Below are positions 1-13,430 of a stretch of DNA of 64,000 nucleotides, in pieces; position 1 is the first letter of the stretch, and each line of letters opens with the position of its first letter. A model generated the notes under the pieces. That model saw only the letters and a program-made list of their open reading frames with translations, was not told the DNA's origin and did no database searches. Location: positions 1,612,001 through 1,676,000 of the forward strand of contig LUGG01000001.1 in NCBI GenBank assembly GCA_001683735.1, read 5' to 3'. Source of the DNA: Grifola frondosa (taxonomy: Eukaryota; Basidiomycota; Agaricomycetes; Polyporales; Grifolaceae). The position numbers and the translations under genes are program-made.

Positions 1-3000
1 GGCGACAAAAACGTTCAACTCATCCAAACCATCTCGAATCTCTATAAAGCTGCTCAAGACAAGGCACCTGGGTCTCCTGCCCTCACTCCGCAGAATTTCC
101 AAATTGCCGCGCTGCATGTCATCCACCCGAGTGAATCTCGTTCTGGTGTTCAACTCTTTGCCATCACTGCCAATGGCGTGCGTTTGTACTTTTCTCCCGC
201 TTCGTTCGCATCGAGCTATGGGTGGAGTACAAGCGCTGCGCCCGGTGCATCTCGTCCCTACAGCTCATTCATGTCAGATTACCTCCTCCCAACCTCCTCC
301 ATCCTGACGAGCAGTCAAATCCTTACCGGATGGCGGTGCCCCAAGGCTACCGGATCCCCCAAGATGCTCAACCTTCCACCTCGCGGCCTTACGTCCTTTC
401 AGGCATAGAGACTACGTGCTACAACCTCGGTCTTACAATCGCTGCGCAAGCGGGCGACACCGAAACGGAAGACTACATTCTGTGCATGTCTCCTGACCTC
501 ACTCGAATTGGGTCCCTTGGGCAGCTTCATGGACCGCCGTTACCAACATTACAAGCGCCAGCCCAATACACAAGTCCTGCCTATGGCACGCTTCCCGGTC
601 CAACTCGTCCTCCTTTGACAGAGCATGCCGCTCTGCTCAGCATCATCGGGCGTGTATGGGATCTGGCACCCGTTCCCCGCTCTGCATACTCATTAGCAGC
701 GTCTGCACCATCCAGTGCACCTACACCGGTTGTTACCAATGAATTGGCGTACCAGTTCTGCGAACCTCCTCGCCTATTCATGATTCTGACCAATAACGGA
801 CTATCATTCTTGGCCAAGAGGCGAGCGCTGGACTACCTCAAGGATGTCATCGAGGAATTCCAAGTGGAAGGCAATGCCCAACCACTTATTGAGTTCCGTG
901 ACAGGTAATTGCCATTTAATTTGTATCTTTTGTTTCGTGCTCATTCTTGTAGCTTTGGCCGAGACCAGACATGTGGGATGCTCTTGGCTATGGCCAGCGG
1001 CAATACATTCCTGGACCTTACCTCAGACCAACAGGTCAGTGGCAATATCAGTACAGTAAGTCCCGACCTTGCCGCTGTAGCCAGGCAAGCATTCTATGAC
1101 TTTGGCGAGCGTCCTATGTGGACGGAGAGGGTCACGTACGGCACAAGTGCGTCTTGATTGTACTGGATCGAAATGTCCGTCTAACATTCAATAGGTGACG
1201 GCTCTGGCACAGCCATTTTCAGCGGTCGACGGGAGGGCCTTGCGATGTATTTCGCCAGGCTTGTACGACCCTTCTGGAAGGATAAACTGACGAAACCGGG
1301 GTTAGTGACCGGAGCTCATGCGCAATCCTTCATGACTGACTGTCTGTAATTGCGTAGGCTGCTTGGATTGCATGCTTTGAATGTCTTGGAGGATGTTCTT
1401 GTCACAGTTCAGAAGAATCTGTTTGCTCTGAAGACGCTTCTCGACGAGAACCCATATTTGTTCCACTCGGCGCCTAGCGACCATGCAGGCGCGCGATCCG
1501 CAGCTGCCAGTGAGCAAGAGGCGTGGAAGGTTTTTGCTACTGTCCCTCGTAATTATGACTTGTCGACTGAACTGTGTCTCTCAGGTGGAACAGAGCTCCG
1601 TTTCGCAGCTGCTCAGCCTCTTAGGCCGAACAATAGAGGCGATATCCTTTGTGCTGCTTCTCAATGATCATAAGTTGGGAGAGCTCATCTCACAGTGAGT
1701 CTGTTCGTTATGAAATGTCTTTAAGCTTCCTGATTTGTCGTTTTCGCTAGATGCGAGCCTGATATCCAGAAATTGGTTACTTCTCTCACCTTTGAGGACC
1801 TGATCACGGACGCGAAGGGTGTATCTGCATCTCGTGCTCTAGTTAATGTAGTTATCAACCAGCAAATTGGTCAGCAAATAAGTGTAAGTCGCAGACTCGC
1901 TACATATGCTGACGCTTATTTATATATATGTTGTCTAGGTTGACACGATCAGCGAGGTGTTGCAGCAGCGCTGCGGTTCATTCTGCAGTACAGACGATGT
2001 CATGCTATATAAGGTAAATTATTCATTTGACCGGAACATCTACTAGTCGCTCAAAGTGCGTAACTTAGGCCAAAGAAAACGTACGAAAAGCTGTTGAGAC
2101 ACGAAATCCAATGGAACGGCAAAACTGGCTGGCAGAGTCGCTCAGGTGCGTTTATTGATGCGGTTGGCATATTGCAATACTAAAGTCGGTATAGATTGTT
2201 CATTAAGGGCGCTCGCAATCTGGAGTTCGAGAAATTGCGGGAGATTTGCGGAGACTATCAGCATCTAGACTATGCAAAAGGTGAGTCTGCTTCCACCACG
2301 CTTCAGTATTTATATTTATCCTTGTTGGTCTTCGTAGGCGCAGTCCAACTCCCGCTCTACAGCGCGCAAGCATTGGACACGGACTTGAAGGGCCAAGAAT
2401 ACTGGTATGCAGGATGTCCGGCGAATGACCCCCGTGCACAAATTTGGGAGCGACGGAAACATTGTTATGAACTTGTCCTCGACTCACTAGCGGTATTCGA
2501 GGAGCGATGTCACATTGCAAAGAAGCCATCGGAGCTAGAGGATCCGGAAACCGTGCGGAGCCACGCATATGAACTGGCTTTCTCAAGCGAGGATGAGATG
2601 TTCCATTCCACATTGTATGACTGGTTAATCGAAAGGAGAATGGCCGACGAGCTCCTCGAGGTTCGTCTGTTGGTTATGACATGATGCTTCTTCTACTGAC
2701 TGTTCTTCAGATGAGGCCAGCTTATCTTGAGGCGCATCTAAGACGAGAGCCTATCACTGTGCAGAAGCTACAGCTGCTGTGGCAATTCTATGTCAAGGAT
2801 GGTCAACCATTGCGAGCTGCGGAAGTCCTTGGAGCGTTAGCAGAGTCAACTGAGTGAGTTGGTAATAAACGCTCCTGAAGATATAGCTCACTAAACTTCC
2901 TTGGAATAATGATAGGTTCAATCTCTCTTTAGACGCTCGGCTGGAGTATCTAACTTTGGCCGTTGGCAATGCGAAGTCGCATCCAGTGTCAGTCGGTGGG

Positions 3001-3993
3001 AGGCATGAAACAGCCATTGCCTTCCTCACCGATCTCGAAGAGAAGTTGGAGGTCGCACAAGTCCAGCTGGAAATATGGAATGCCCTCATGCCTCGCTTGA
3101 ACGAACCTGGTGAAGTTGGAGAACGTATCAAGGCTTTGCCGAAACGCCTGTATAATATTACCGAGGTGCGTTTCCGTTGTTCCCAAGTGAGGGTTGCAGG
3201 TCATCTCACGAAAGTTTATGTAGCTGTATCAGCTCTACGCAGAGCCATTTGACCTCCCCATGGTCAAGCTGCTCATTTTGCACGTCTCGCAGCATCGAGA
3301 CGAGAGCATCGTGTTCCCAATTTGGAACAACATCTTCCAGGAGGGTAAGTAACCAGCAAGGCATATCAGTCATCACGTTCTGACTCTTTATTATAGCTGT
3401 GGCAGACGCTGATCCGAAGGTCGCTGCCGACAGGATCATAGCGAAAGTTGTGCCTACTGGTCAACGCTTCTACCCTTCAGAGAGCGCCTTCCCTCTCCGT
3501 GAGTTCATCAGGGTTCCTCGAAATGTATGTTCCCCTAAGCATTCTTCGTCTAGGTCATATTGCAACTCTCCTTGTACGATTCTCTCTTGCAAATAAGGGA
3601 GCCATACCCTACGGATGGGCTCCACGGATCCTGATTCAATGTGGTGTACCATATCCGGAGATTTGGGACATCTTATACGAGATGTATGAATCACAGGTAC
3701 GAATGATCTCCTACGACCAAACTTTTTCGTCTGAGCAATACTCTTCTGCACGCTAGATACCGCCGTTCAACGAGCAGGCGAACGTACAGGCTATTTCATC
3801 CGATATTGCCGTCTTGCTCACGGACTGGGTTGAGGAGGCAAAGCGCCCTCAATCTGCTGCTGCGCGTGGCGAGTTCCCAGTCAATCGAATAGACCTAGCT
3901 GTGGATCAATACCTATCAGAGCTGGAACCCAGCAGGACGGAGACAAAAGCCGCCTACGAGGCCATAAAACGCGAATTGCGGCGGAACTGGTAG
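1..3993 (+). CDS. NUP155: Nucleoporin of the Nup155/Nup170 family (5' end outside window)
   Basis: This is the middle and C-terminal part of the large scaffold nucleoporin of the inner ring of the nuclear pore, which connects the pore membrane to the core scaffold. The reading frame enters from the left edge and runs through about 16 exons. Introns with good GT-AG ends lie at about 905-952, 1147-1194, 1301-1357, 1695-1750, 1884-1938, 2014-2068, 2146-2194, 2281-2337, 2661-2710, 2854-2915, 3166-3223, 3345-3396, 3499-3553 and 3697-3756, with one more near 1530-1587. Family-like stretches include YDWLIERRMADELLEV (about 2618-2660) and the C-terminal helical solenoid with YGWAPRILIQCGVPYPEIW (about 3611-3667). 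It ends in RRNW and TAG at 3991-3993. The N-terminal beta-propeller is mostly outside the window. Family assignment is from remembered similarity; exon limits are my reading of splice sites. Confidence 0.88.
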
Positions 3994-4257
3994 ATACGGA
4001 AATATTGATGTAGCACAAACCTTTTTCGTACGCTCGCTCTCTGTATACCTACTTTGCCCAATATACTTGCTCTATCACGTTGTTCAATATTGTTGAAATT
4101 ACCATTTGATATGACCGGTTATAGTATTTTGCTTTCTATAACTGGCCAGCTTGTTGACGGTATGCGTACTGACCGGTACATCCTAAGCTCGACATCATCC
4201 TCAACCAACGTTCAACCATGGAGTCTATCGCTCTTGATTTCTGAACTGGCGCAGGAG

Positions 4258-5831
4258 ATGGTTAAACTTTTAGGAAACGAACTCAAAGTCGTCCGTCAAC
4301 AGCTTTCGAGAGTGTCAGGGACAGGTGCCATCCTTTTTTCTTACTCAGATTCATCTGAAACTGCGGACCAATAGACCTTCCAAGACGAGAACGCACTTCT
4401 CAGAAATGAACTGGAAGATATGCGGTTTAAGCTTGCTGCTGCCCTTGAAGGACAAGATAGGAAGCCTAATCTAGAGGTGACTGATGTTCTATCTCGGGTT
4501 GAAGCTACCTGCTTTGTAGGCTCTCAACGATTCCAACGATCAGACTTCCTATATCGTATCAAAAAATGACTTCAAAGAACAGGAAGCCGTATGGTCGCTT
4601 TTTCTATAACATCACATATTGCATTCAACGTTCTTCTCAGGCCGAGACGATTGCACGATTGCAGGAGAAGTTGGAATTGTCTCGAGAGAAGTGTAAAAAG
4701 TATAAGGGTATTAAGGAGCAGCTTCAGAAGGCGAGTATGTCCTTAAGTCAAAGAGTGAAGTCTGACTCTATATCGCTATCTTGTCAGACCGTGCATGATC
4801 TACAATCCCAGCTTGGTAAGGCTATTGCTGAACGCGATGCCGCAAACGAGCGGACATTAGCAGCGGATGAACGGACAGTGAGAACGATATCATTACCTTG
4901 TGATTCGATGTTTACGATGTGTCAGGCTGTTGTGATCGCTCGTGCCGAAGCCACAACCCCCCTCAATGCTGCTGAGTTCTTGGCCAGTCCATCCCCAGAA
5001 ACACCTCAACCTCCAATCCGATCAATTGAACCCTATTCAACCGGGCTAAAGTTTGTTATTCCTAAGGTGACTGCTCCGTCTATCGTGCCGTGGCGCTCGC
5101 AATTAATGCGGCTTTTAGACTGCCAGAGATATCTGGTAAGTTGCTCCTTAATTCATTGATAAACAACGGTCTCTAATTATTGGATCAGTGTGTCCGACGG
5201 ATGGTGCAGCTACAGTAAGCATGAAACCATCTGGCCGGATTCCGTGACCACGCATTGCCTTGTATTTGCTCCCATGCATTGGTATAATGGCAAGGGCAAT
5301 GACGGCAAGGGCGCTTGGGAAAAAACAATATCACATCAAGAACAGAAACTCCGTCCTGGTCAAAAGCGAGACCTATTCTACTTGGAAGGTCGTTCATGGT
5401 ATTATTACGGTACATTCGAATGCGTTGGCGTTACTGCAATGTCATCAGATCAAGCGCAGAACTTGCGGCCAGACGTACGTCGGGTTATGCTTTTTTCAGA
5501 TTCCGGATCCATTGATTGATTCATCTCCGTGTAGCTCATGGAATATGTCGAAAAACGCACGGTGCTGTTTCCTGACCTCGTCCCACCTTTTATTACAAAA
5601 ATGGTGCACAGCATGTATGCTGAAGGCGTGCTAAAGGTCGAGTGCTTTGGTATGCGATGTGTCGGCTTCAACCATGAGCTCGACCAAGCCTTGCGTAGCT
5701 TTTCTGGTCCTAAGGCAGGCTTAACTGTCATTTCGGTGCCAAAGGAGGGATGCACGAAGAAAGGCCATCATCCCAAACGTATTCACGATGGTGATGGGAC
5801 TGCTCGCCCTCATAAAAAGCAGAAAAAGTAG
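4258..5831 (+). CDS. DUF6697-like protein with N-terminal coiled coil
   Basis: The function is not known. The first ATG that opens onto the conserved frame is at 4258. The N-terminal half is charged and heptad-like (for example RLQEKLELSREKCKKYKGIK, about 4656-4715), predicting a coiled coil. The C-terminal half is globular and aromatic, with WPDSVTTHCLVFAPMHWYNG (about 5234-5293) and then SWYYYGTFECVGV, which is how I recognise a basidiomycete DUF6697-type domain. The tail after about residue 5740 is basic (HHPKR, HKKQKK) and could be a nuclear signal. Several short introns are needed (about 4475-4518, 4591-4640, 4734-4788, 4878-4926, 5137-5190, 5476-5535). It lies 264 bp after the nucleoporin stop on the same strand. 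The domain name is from memory; the coding status is well supported. Confidence 0.7.
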
Positions 5832-6212
5832 CTTAATGGCTTTTTGGCCAAACCTACTTTAGCGCAATATAGAAGATCAGGAATGTAGTTATACGTATGT
5901 CACATGTCCGCTGTTCCCGACTGTATGGTATTGTACCGGATCGTATAGCGAGCCGTTATATACGAGTTACAGTTGCTGTTGCCCTAAAGCCCATCTTAAA
6001 CTCAAGTAGGTTCGAATAGACGAAACACGTCCGTTTTCCCTTTAATAGGAGACTTCAGGCAGACCTGAAAGGTGACAAAAGGTATCTTCGTTGAATAAAA
6101 ATACAACAAGCATTACAGCATTATTATCCTAAGTGTTCGCATATTAACATACTGCCAGAGTTATCGAGTAAAACTCACATGTAATCGCACTCGTCAGTTA
6201 TATCTTGCCAGA

Positions 6213-7431
6213 CTACTCAATCAGCGCTTCATCCTCCATCATATCCTGTTCCTTCTGCACGTCTTCTCTCACGTCATTGACGCTAGCGAGGCCAGGAAGA
6301 ACAACCTTCCAAGTCCCTCTTTCGACGATCAGTCTCCGTATCTAAGTCAGTTGTGCAGACTTAGTATCATGCAACAAAATACTAGAATGTGGCGCACCTG
6401 ATGCTGGATTAGCTCATGCAGCTTTGGCACGTCCTCCAATTTGGCGCGGCTCCCCAAAAGGGATGTTGTTCTCAAATCAAGTGTGAAGTCTGTATGTGGC
6501 GAGGGCAGAGTGAATGTAACGGTTGGATGAGGTGAATGCGGATGTGGAGGTGTCAGCAGTATCTGCATATAACAATACATTGTGACGACTGAATTATGAA
6601 ATATACAAAAGCATTATTAACATACCGAAGATGAGAAGATCGACAGTGAGATCGTCAGAGAAACGGGCAGACGGGCAAATGACGGGAAAGGGTAGTTGAA
6701 TAACACAGATGTAGAAAGTGATATGGAAAGGGAATCAACGTAAGTCATGTCAAATTCCATTTCCTGCAGAGGGACATTTATTAGATGAGCCTTATGAGAT
6801 TTCGAAGTTGTATTACGGACGGGATCAGATGCAGATGAGAGATGACGCTTGACGTGCGCTCGAGAAAGACGTGGCGCAGAAATGCCCAGGTCGACAGAGT
6901 GAACCTTGATGTGGTCCTGAATAACAATTATGGGCACACTGTGCAGACACCTGATGCAATGCCAACGCGCACCAAGAATCCTGGCGGGCGCATTTTATTC
7001 GCGAAATCTTCAATGCGTTGCCGAGCAACCTCGTCGCCTTCTGCACCAGGGAGGTCGTCGCGTAGCTTCACGCGATACGCTTGCATCACCTATATTAGAA
7101 ATCAACTTCATAAGAAAAGGAGACGAAAAAGCAGGAATCGGCTTACCTGTTTCAGAAAGACGTTTAACCAGTCTGCACTCTCTACACCCGCTTCGCCTTG
7201 GCCTTCGTCGCCGTACCTCAGATGTAACTTATCATTGGTAAGAAAAACATTGTCGCCCTCATCTCGCTCAGCCTTTGGTTGATATGAGGAGGTCCTGTAA
7301 GGTCGATGTGGGGAGGAATCGAAGAATAGATATTTAAGGATAAGAAATAGCAAAAACAGAATCGAGAACTGCCCGAGAATCAGACCCTGAGTGAACGTTG
7401 GCTGGAGTGTAAAGATGTATGCTGACCCCAT
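6213..7431 (-). CDS. MMM1: Maintenance of mitochondrial morphology protein 1 (ERMES subunit)
   Basis: MMM1 is the ER-anchored subunit of the ERMES tether between endoplasmic reticulum and mitochondria; its SMP domain binds and moves phospholipids. The N-terminus has the family signature LQPTFTQGLILGQFSILFLL followed by a single hydrophobic membrane segment, then ESADWLNVFLKQ at the start of the SMP domain, and later KVHSVDLGISAPRLSRAH. I place five exons at 7147-7431, 6973-7089, 6626-6916, 6398-6562 and 6213-6341. All join in phase 0 and give a protein of 328 residues, a normal fungal length. The third exon starts after an intron at 6917-6972 that restores the conserved join RPPGFL-DHIKVHSVDL. 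The last exon is acidic (DMMEDEALIE). It is divergent from the TTL-like gene with 227 bp between start codons. Confidence 0.93.
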
Positions 7432-7658
7432 CCTGCAAAACAATGAGAAATGCGGAAGAGACAACGAGCAAGGTACAGACAGTCGTGCCGTGGTGCGTGC
7501 AGATGGCTGGTGGTGGCGATCATAATTTACTTGGGTGCTTGCCTATTTCGGTTTCCAATGTTACACCCACGTGACTGTCGCGTCGCGCGTGTGGCTTCTG
7601 AAAAAGTTGCGATTGTGTACCGGGTAACCGTCTTCATCGACTCTTGGACGTCATTTTA
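7432..7658. promoter_or_regulatory. Shared divergent promoter region of MMM1 and the TTL-like gene
   Basis: Only 227 bp separate the start codon of MMM1 (minus strand) from that of the TTL-like gene (plus strand), so both promoters and 5' leaders must lie here. I saw no convincing TATA box or named operator. Confidence 0.5.
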
Positions 7659-9446
7659 ATGGAAGAATTCACTGCCCTAGTTTCTTGGCCTTCTGCGCCT
7701 CTCACAAATCTTCTTGTTGGCAAATCTTTGTCTGCTCTACAACCACATCCAACTATCATCACTTCGCTTTCAAGTGCTCTTGATTCCTCAAAAAATCATA
7801 ATAACATCCTTCAATGGTCGACGTACGATGCTATTGATCATGATCTCACCCACTCTTCCTCTCTTATTTCCAAAGTGCTCTCATCATCATATATCATCCG
7901 CAAAGCCCTCATTCGAAAGCATTTCCTCTCCCGTTGTATCCACAACTATCTGACCAAGCGCCCGGATTCTGTGCTACGCGTTGCTGCTCCAAGGACTTGG
8001 GAGCTAGAACTTAGCTTTGCAGATGAGCTGGACGAAATGTGGAGTGATGACCTTTGGGACCTTGGCGAAGAAATGGACGAGGGTGATCCCCAGAAATGGT
8101 GGATACTCAAGCCGGGCATGGCAGATCGGGGAATGGGACTTAGGTTGTTTCATACGAAAGACGATCTACAAATGATATTTGAAGAGTTTGAACAGGATGA
8201 CTCGGACGCTGACGACGCGGAAGGAGAAGAGAGCAGTCACGACACAACAGTCGTGACATCTCAGCTGCGGCACTTCGTTATTCAGGTGAGCTAGACTTCC
8301 GTAACATCCAGTTCATACTTCTGTGCTCCATCCTCGCATCAAAGTTCCATCCTTCACAAACACATAGTCACCCAATTTAGTTCCCAGTGCTAAATTTCGT
8401 GTGATATTACGGCTGCCACAATGACAATGTTCTCGGTTCTGAATGATTTTTGTCGCCTGCAGGAATACCTACCAAATCCATTACTTCTGGATCCGGCCGA
8501 GGTGCCATTAGATGGCGCGCTCAAACCGCAACCAGAGGGCTTACTTGGTCACAAAGTTAGCCTGTCGAAATCTTTCATCGCTAGTGTGCAAGCTGATGGT
8601 GTCTCATTTCTGATAGTTCCATCTGCGTGTCTACTGTGTTGCATCTGGCGCGCTCACAGTATACATATACACGCGCATTCTCGCGTTATTTTCTGCTGTT
8701 CCATATATACCTCCTGCATATGAGGATACAGATATCAATGCCAACCTCGCAGCTCACCTTACGAACACCTCTTTGCAAACAGAGCGGGGAGAGGCAGGCG
8801 TCAGATTGCTGGACGAGATGATAGGATGCCATATCCTCCCGTCGCCTGACGCGGCCACGCAGTCAGCTGGTGCCCATCAGCCGAAGCCGCCGCGTACTAT
8901 GGGACAGGCTATAGATGTCGACCAGATCCGCATTGTCGGAAAGGAATCCATAGAAGGTCTTCAACAAGATACGAACCATTTGTCGTTGGCGGACGTTGAA
9001 GACTTAAGGACGCAGATAGCGGAAGTACTTGGCGAGACATTCAAAGCAGCAATCGAAATGAGTGTTCACTTTCAGGTAGGATTTCGTACAATTCGCGATG
9101 TCTAAAACGATATTAATCGCGGATTTCTCTGTAGCCACTCCCCAACGCGTTCGAGCTCTATGGCGTCGATTTCCTAGTCACGCATACCCCCTCTCCAACA
9201 TCTGAGCGCAAATTCCAAGTGAAGCTCTTGGAGGTCAACTCCGAACCCGCGATCGAGCTGACAGGTCCCCGTCTTACATGGATCCTCGAAGATCTCTTCC
9301 GTGCTATAGGGAAAGTGTGCGTCGCACCGTTCTTTCGTGATCCTTCACTTGTGCCGAAGGAAGAGGAAGAAAAGTGGGAAGTCGGCCAGACTAGAGACGC
9401 GTTAAGAAAATGCTTGGACCTGCAGGTGAGAGCAGCAGGGGGGTAG
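7659..9446 (+). CDS. Tubulin-tyrosine ligase family (TTL domain) protein
   Basis: TTL-family enzymes are ATP-grasp ligases that join amino acids to protein termini or side chains; fungal members such as yeast Pby1 are of uncertain substrate. The ATP-grasp core shows WWILKPGMADRGMGLRLF (about 8098-8151), then FVIQ joined over a 177 nt intron (8286-8462) to EYLPNPLLLDP. After the next intron comes FHLRVYCVASGALTVYIYTR (about 8619-8680). The C-terminal metal and phosphate binding part is KLLEVNSEPAIELTGPRL (about 9220-9273). An acidic insert lies near 8190-8245. The first in-frame ATG of the family-like protein is 7659. The frame closes at 9444-9446. The enzyme fold is well supported; the substrate is not. 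Confidence 0.85.
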
Positions 9447-11388
9447 TAATGATGTGTACGCTATGATGTGCGGGATATCTTGTTGCAACAGAGAGTTGTC
9501 TGGAACTGGATCGCACAGAGTGTCATATCGGGTGCGTAATTGGTCGTGCGATGTGGAATGTCCTATAGGTCGGGGATGGTCATAGTCCTTCTCTTCTTGG
9601 AGGGTTGACGTTTGTTCGAGATAATTCTCTGGTCTCAGCATGCTTTTCGCAAACTTGAGCGGTGATGTCTCGTTCTAGTTTGAAGATTATAGTGCACTTT
9701 CCAATGCCCAGACCTTGTCATAGTCGGTAGGCTTCATGGGGGCGCCATTCATTCAGGTAGTGTCGAAGATTACACATCAGCGCTGTGTTCCCCATTCCGC
9801 GTCCTTGCGCCATTAATGCTAATTCCCAATTCACTAGGGACAAGCCCCAGGAGACCATGAAGCTCTTCGCTATGCTGGCCTGATTGAGATTAGACAATGA
9901 TCTTTGTATGCTGTGCGTTACTGATCTTGAAGTGGTAATTAGCAGTTATGGTCCCATCTCAATCTCAGGGTATGTAAGTACAGGATGGGTACCATGATAG
10001 GTTGTAGCAGCAATTGCGCCGTAATGCCCATGAGCGCCTTGCATCGGAGTTAGAGTGGGTGCCTGTTGCTGATAGAGTTGTTTCGAAAGGTGCGTCCATC
10101 TGTCTAACGTGGAGCTCGGTGTTGAAGTTGGTTGCAAATGAGGTTGGGGTGATTCAAATATAGGTGAGTACCATGACCATCTATCTTCTCTCTGATTCAC
10201 TGATGATCGATGCCCTACGTTGCGATGTTGGTAGATTGAACTTCTTGCCAAGCATATGAACGAAGGCAGCCTGGAAATATTTGTATGATTGGCTTTACTG
10301 AGCCATTGAGTCCATCGATTCGACGGTTTGACTCCTCGGCTCATGATCAAACCCATGACCAGTTCGTCCAACTTGGCGTTACTACAGTGTGCGTAGGCTA
10401 CTTATAGAGGTGTGCGGAACATTCAAAGCTGATAACGGTCGTGGGGCTATTGTTAGATGTAATTTGCCTCAGTGCGGAAGACGCCTGATTAAGTACTCGT
10501 CTGTAGGTTTGGATTTGCACGATAAAAGACATCCCCGAGGCACCTACTACGGACTCGGAAGATACCGCTCCTCAAGAGGACTCAGGACCGGAACATGATA
10601 TCTTGAAGTAAGGACAGATTCTTAAAATGAAAGTTGAAGTTTGAACTGTTTCCGTAGCATATTCCACGCTTTTTGGTTGTTTTAGCAGAGTTATCGCGAA
10701 CCGTGTTTCGCGATTTGATTCTCTGACTCTAAAGATCGACTGACGAGCATTTCTACTTATCTGTGGGGCATCATGTATACCGCAATTCACCAATCAACAT
10801 GTTTTGTCCGATCACTAGACACGCATCGAAGTTCCAGCGAGCGGTTGATGATACTGAGTTCTTCCCATGTTACCCACAGAACGAAAGTGTGCGCTTGTTA
10901 GTTCCTCCCGCGTTTTATTGCAATTTGATAATCCTCTTGCGACAGCACCGGAACATCGACTTCTTCGGTGAATGAACCTTCTCCAACTCAAATGTATCAA
11001 TGAAATTAGATGCACGATGGATCAATTCTTGTCTGTGGTCGAAAGCGCTGAGTCCTATCATGTCGAGGTGAGTGTATCATCTCCGCTGCGAACGTAGTTC
11101 GTGTGCCTGATAGCAACACAGAAGGCAGCTCCATGTTCAGTATCACCTAGGTCCGATGGACCTAGAGCTGGAACGGCACATCAGAAAGGAGCATCAGGAT
11201 TTTGCTGCGCAATGTCACTGGTCAGACTTGGAATCATGGAGGTCTTTTAGTTGCGCACGGTTGAACCCCTACTTTCGATAGAGCCGCCGAAGCGCTCTGT
11301 TTCATTCAAATTAACTGCCTCCATACCCAAGCATTTGTTCAACCCCGAAATCTAACTGCAAACGGTTCCTCCTTTGATGTTCCAGGCA
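9447..11388. other. Gene-poor stretch with possible gene fragments
   Basis: About 1.9 kb without a complete gene model. It holds an exon-like minus-strand frame at 9946-10379 (listed separately). It also holds a plus-strand coding-like tail at about 10529-10610 that ends acidic (DIPEAPTTDSEDTAPQEDSG) with a stop at 10608-10610 and has no clear start. Both may be remnants. I saw no repeat or RNA gene. Confidence 0.4.
9946..10379 (-). CDS. Hypothetical exon or gene remnant, possibly Pho80-type cyclin end
   Basis: An open minus-strand frame of about 140 codons follows a possible acceptor (CACTGTAG) near 10380. It reads LDELVMGLIMSRGVKPSNRW, then a Ser/Pro/Gln-rich tail (QLYQQQAPTLTPMQGAHG), and stops at 9946. 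The first part loosely resembles the last cyclin-box helix and the Pro-rich tail of Pho80/Pcl-type cyclins, but the rest of a cyclin box is not found upstream. It has no ATG of its own at the beginning. It could be a terminal exon of a broken gene or chance. I am not sure it is expressed. Confidence 0.2.
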
Positions 11389-13430
11389 ATGACGGATTCT
11401 GCTGGTGCTAAGCTCTCCGTCGGTGCTATCCTCTTGGGGACTTTGATTGCTACATTGTAGATCTAAATTCTTTTTTTATTACACTCGATCTCATCCTCCC
11501 CATCTAGTCTCTCAGGTGTCGTGTCGATGCAGACCTTGTACTACTTTCGGCTCTATCCAGACGATGCTCGCAGATTCAAAACAGTTGTGAGCTTTTCTTC
11601 TCGATAGTGTTAGTGCCTCACTTGATGATCTGTTCAGGCCCTCGTGATTTGGGAAGTAAATCCAACTAAAGTGCAATAGCGCATACTTACGAGTGTTCAC
11701 GATAGGTTTCTAGATATCGTCCATACAACCATGGCCATCGCGGCCAACTGGGATGATTTAATAATCAAATGGGGCAACGGGAGCGTATTTGACTATATTC
11801 CATGGCGAGTAGTGGTATAAGTCCAGGACCTTTCGATTCATGAATAAGCTACCGCACTAGGATGATAGGGGTACGTTAGGCAGTATATTACTCAACAGTG
11901 CTGAGCACAACCGTATCCATGATGCTCGCAGGTCACCGTTGTAATCACGGTGCGTGCAAAAGAATACCTTTTTTCCTCTCCACCGACCACGGCTTCAGGC
12001 GATCATGACTTTCATCGTCCAGAGGTACGTTCGCAAGTCGTAGCTTGTCAATGACTGCTTAAACATATTGCTGGTATCTAGCTTCTTTGCATATCGGGTT
12101 TTCACAGGTCATTGTTGCTTCTTACTTATGATGCCCTCGATTTACGGGTTTCTGCAGTGAGCCACGGGAACGTAGTTATTACTATCCCCATTGTTAGTGG
12201 GGTTTTTTAATTCTTCCCCGAGGAACATATTTGCTAAGGTCTTATGCAGGCCGTTCTTGCATTCTTGAGACTTGGCGAGCATCCTCCGATTTTTTCTACT
12301 ATTTCAGCTAACGGAATATATACTGAATTAGTGGCGGCATCCGGTAGGTCGTAGCATTCCTTGTCGACGTTTTGTCTGCTTCTCATGTCACTTTTTAGCA
12401 TCGACATATGAAATGTTGGTGTATTATGGCGTGTGATTAATTCCCGAACTGATACTAGCAGGGTACAGGATTCGGCTTAAGAGTTATGCACTCTTCGTAC
12501 GCCAATACTCCGTGCGTACCTAATCACCTAACATATCTACGTCATCGAAATTGCTTACTTTGTTCCGCGATGTAGTGGGTATTCACACTCGGTCTATCTC
12601 TCTCTTCTGCACTTGATGTCCTTGTTACGGCATCCCTGTGTTATTTCTTGAAGAAGAGCCGCACTGGCCTATCAAGGTATGTTGCTCGAAGAAATATAGC
12701 TTCTTCACGTGTCGAACCACAATTGTCACAGCATGGATCGCATCATCAACTCACTGACACTTTATACGCTGGAGAACGGATCGTTGACATGGTAAGTCGC
12801 CGAGTTCGAATTGCCACGCGTTGATGGAATTAACTCGGAGTTAGTGTCACCACAATCATCACCTTGATATGTGTATGTCCATCCCTGCATGGAGCTTGTT
12901 GCTCTCGACATCTTATTTTTGCAGTGGATTTCTATGCCACGCAATCTAGTCTTTCTTGGATTTCATTTGGCCATTACCAAACGTGAGTAGTCAAAATGGT
13001 GCTCATATGAGGGACTAACCATCAATGGTAGTTTATGCGAACTCCCTTCTGGCAACGTATGCATGCTTGCTACTGTGCTGCATTCGCGGAAGACTCACTG
13101 CTTTCATCCAGATTGAATGCTCGACGTTCTCTGCGTCTGAACAAGGCCTCCCGCCAAGTGTTTGATACTATGCCGATCGTATTCACGAGCGGCAGCGCTG
13201 AGAGTGATCATGATCCAGTGAGTAATAGCGTGCTTTCATCAATTAGTCAGAACCACTAACAATCCTTGTTCAGTCCCGAACAGAGGATATTGCGATGTCT
13301 CCAGTTGTAAGTATTCTGTTTATTGAAAAGTTTAGATCATTAAGCAGAATTATTTCGTCTAGTTACAAATCAGCATCTCCAAGAGCATCCATACTGATTT
13401 TGATTGCGGTCCGTCTGAAGCTCGGCCGTA
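11389..13430 (+). CDS. DUF6534 multi-pass membrane protein, tandem copy A
   Basis: This is a predicted seven-helix membrane protein of a large mushroom-specific family with no known function. It begins ATG-ACG at 11389 (MTDSAGAKLSVGAILLGTLI). After an intron it continues SLSGVVSMQTLYYFRLYPDD, then LDIVHTTMAIAANWDDLIIK, SFFAYRVFTVSHGNVVITIP and WVFTLGLSLSSALDVLVTAS. The family's C-terminal mark YANSLLATLNARRSLRLNK follows (about 13034-13140 across one intron), ending SKSIHTDFDCGPSEARP and TAA at 13428-13430. About a dozen short introns are needed. Two introns begin with GC (near 11802 and 12275), and one expected donor near 11654 reads GGAAGT instead of GTAAGT. Exon for exon it matches copy B 1.5 kb downstream. 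It may be a decaying copy or use non-canonical splicing. Confidence 0.75.
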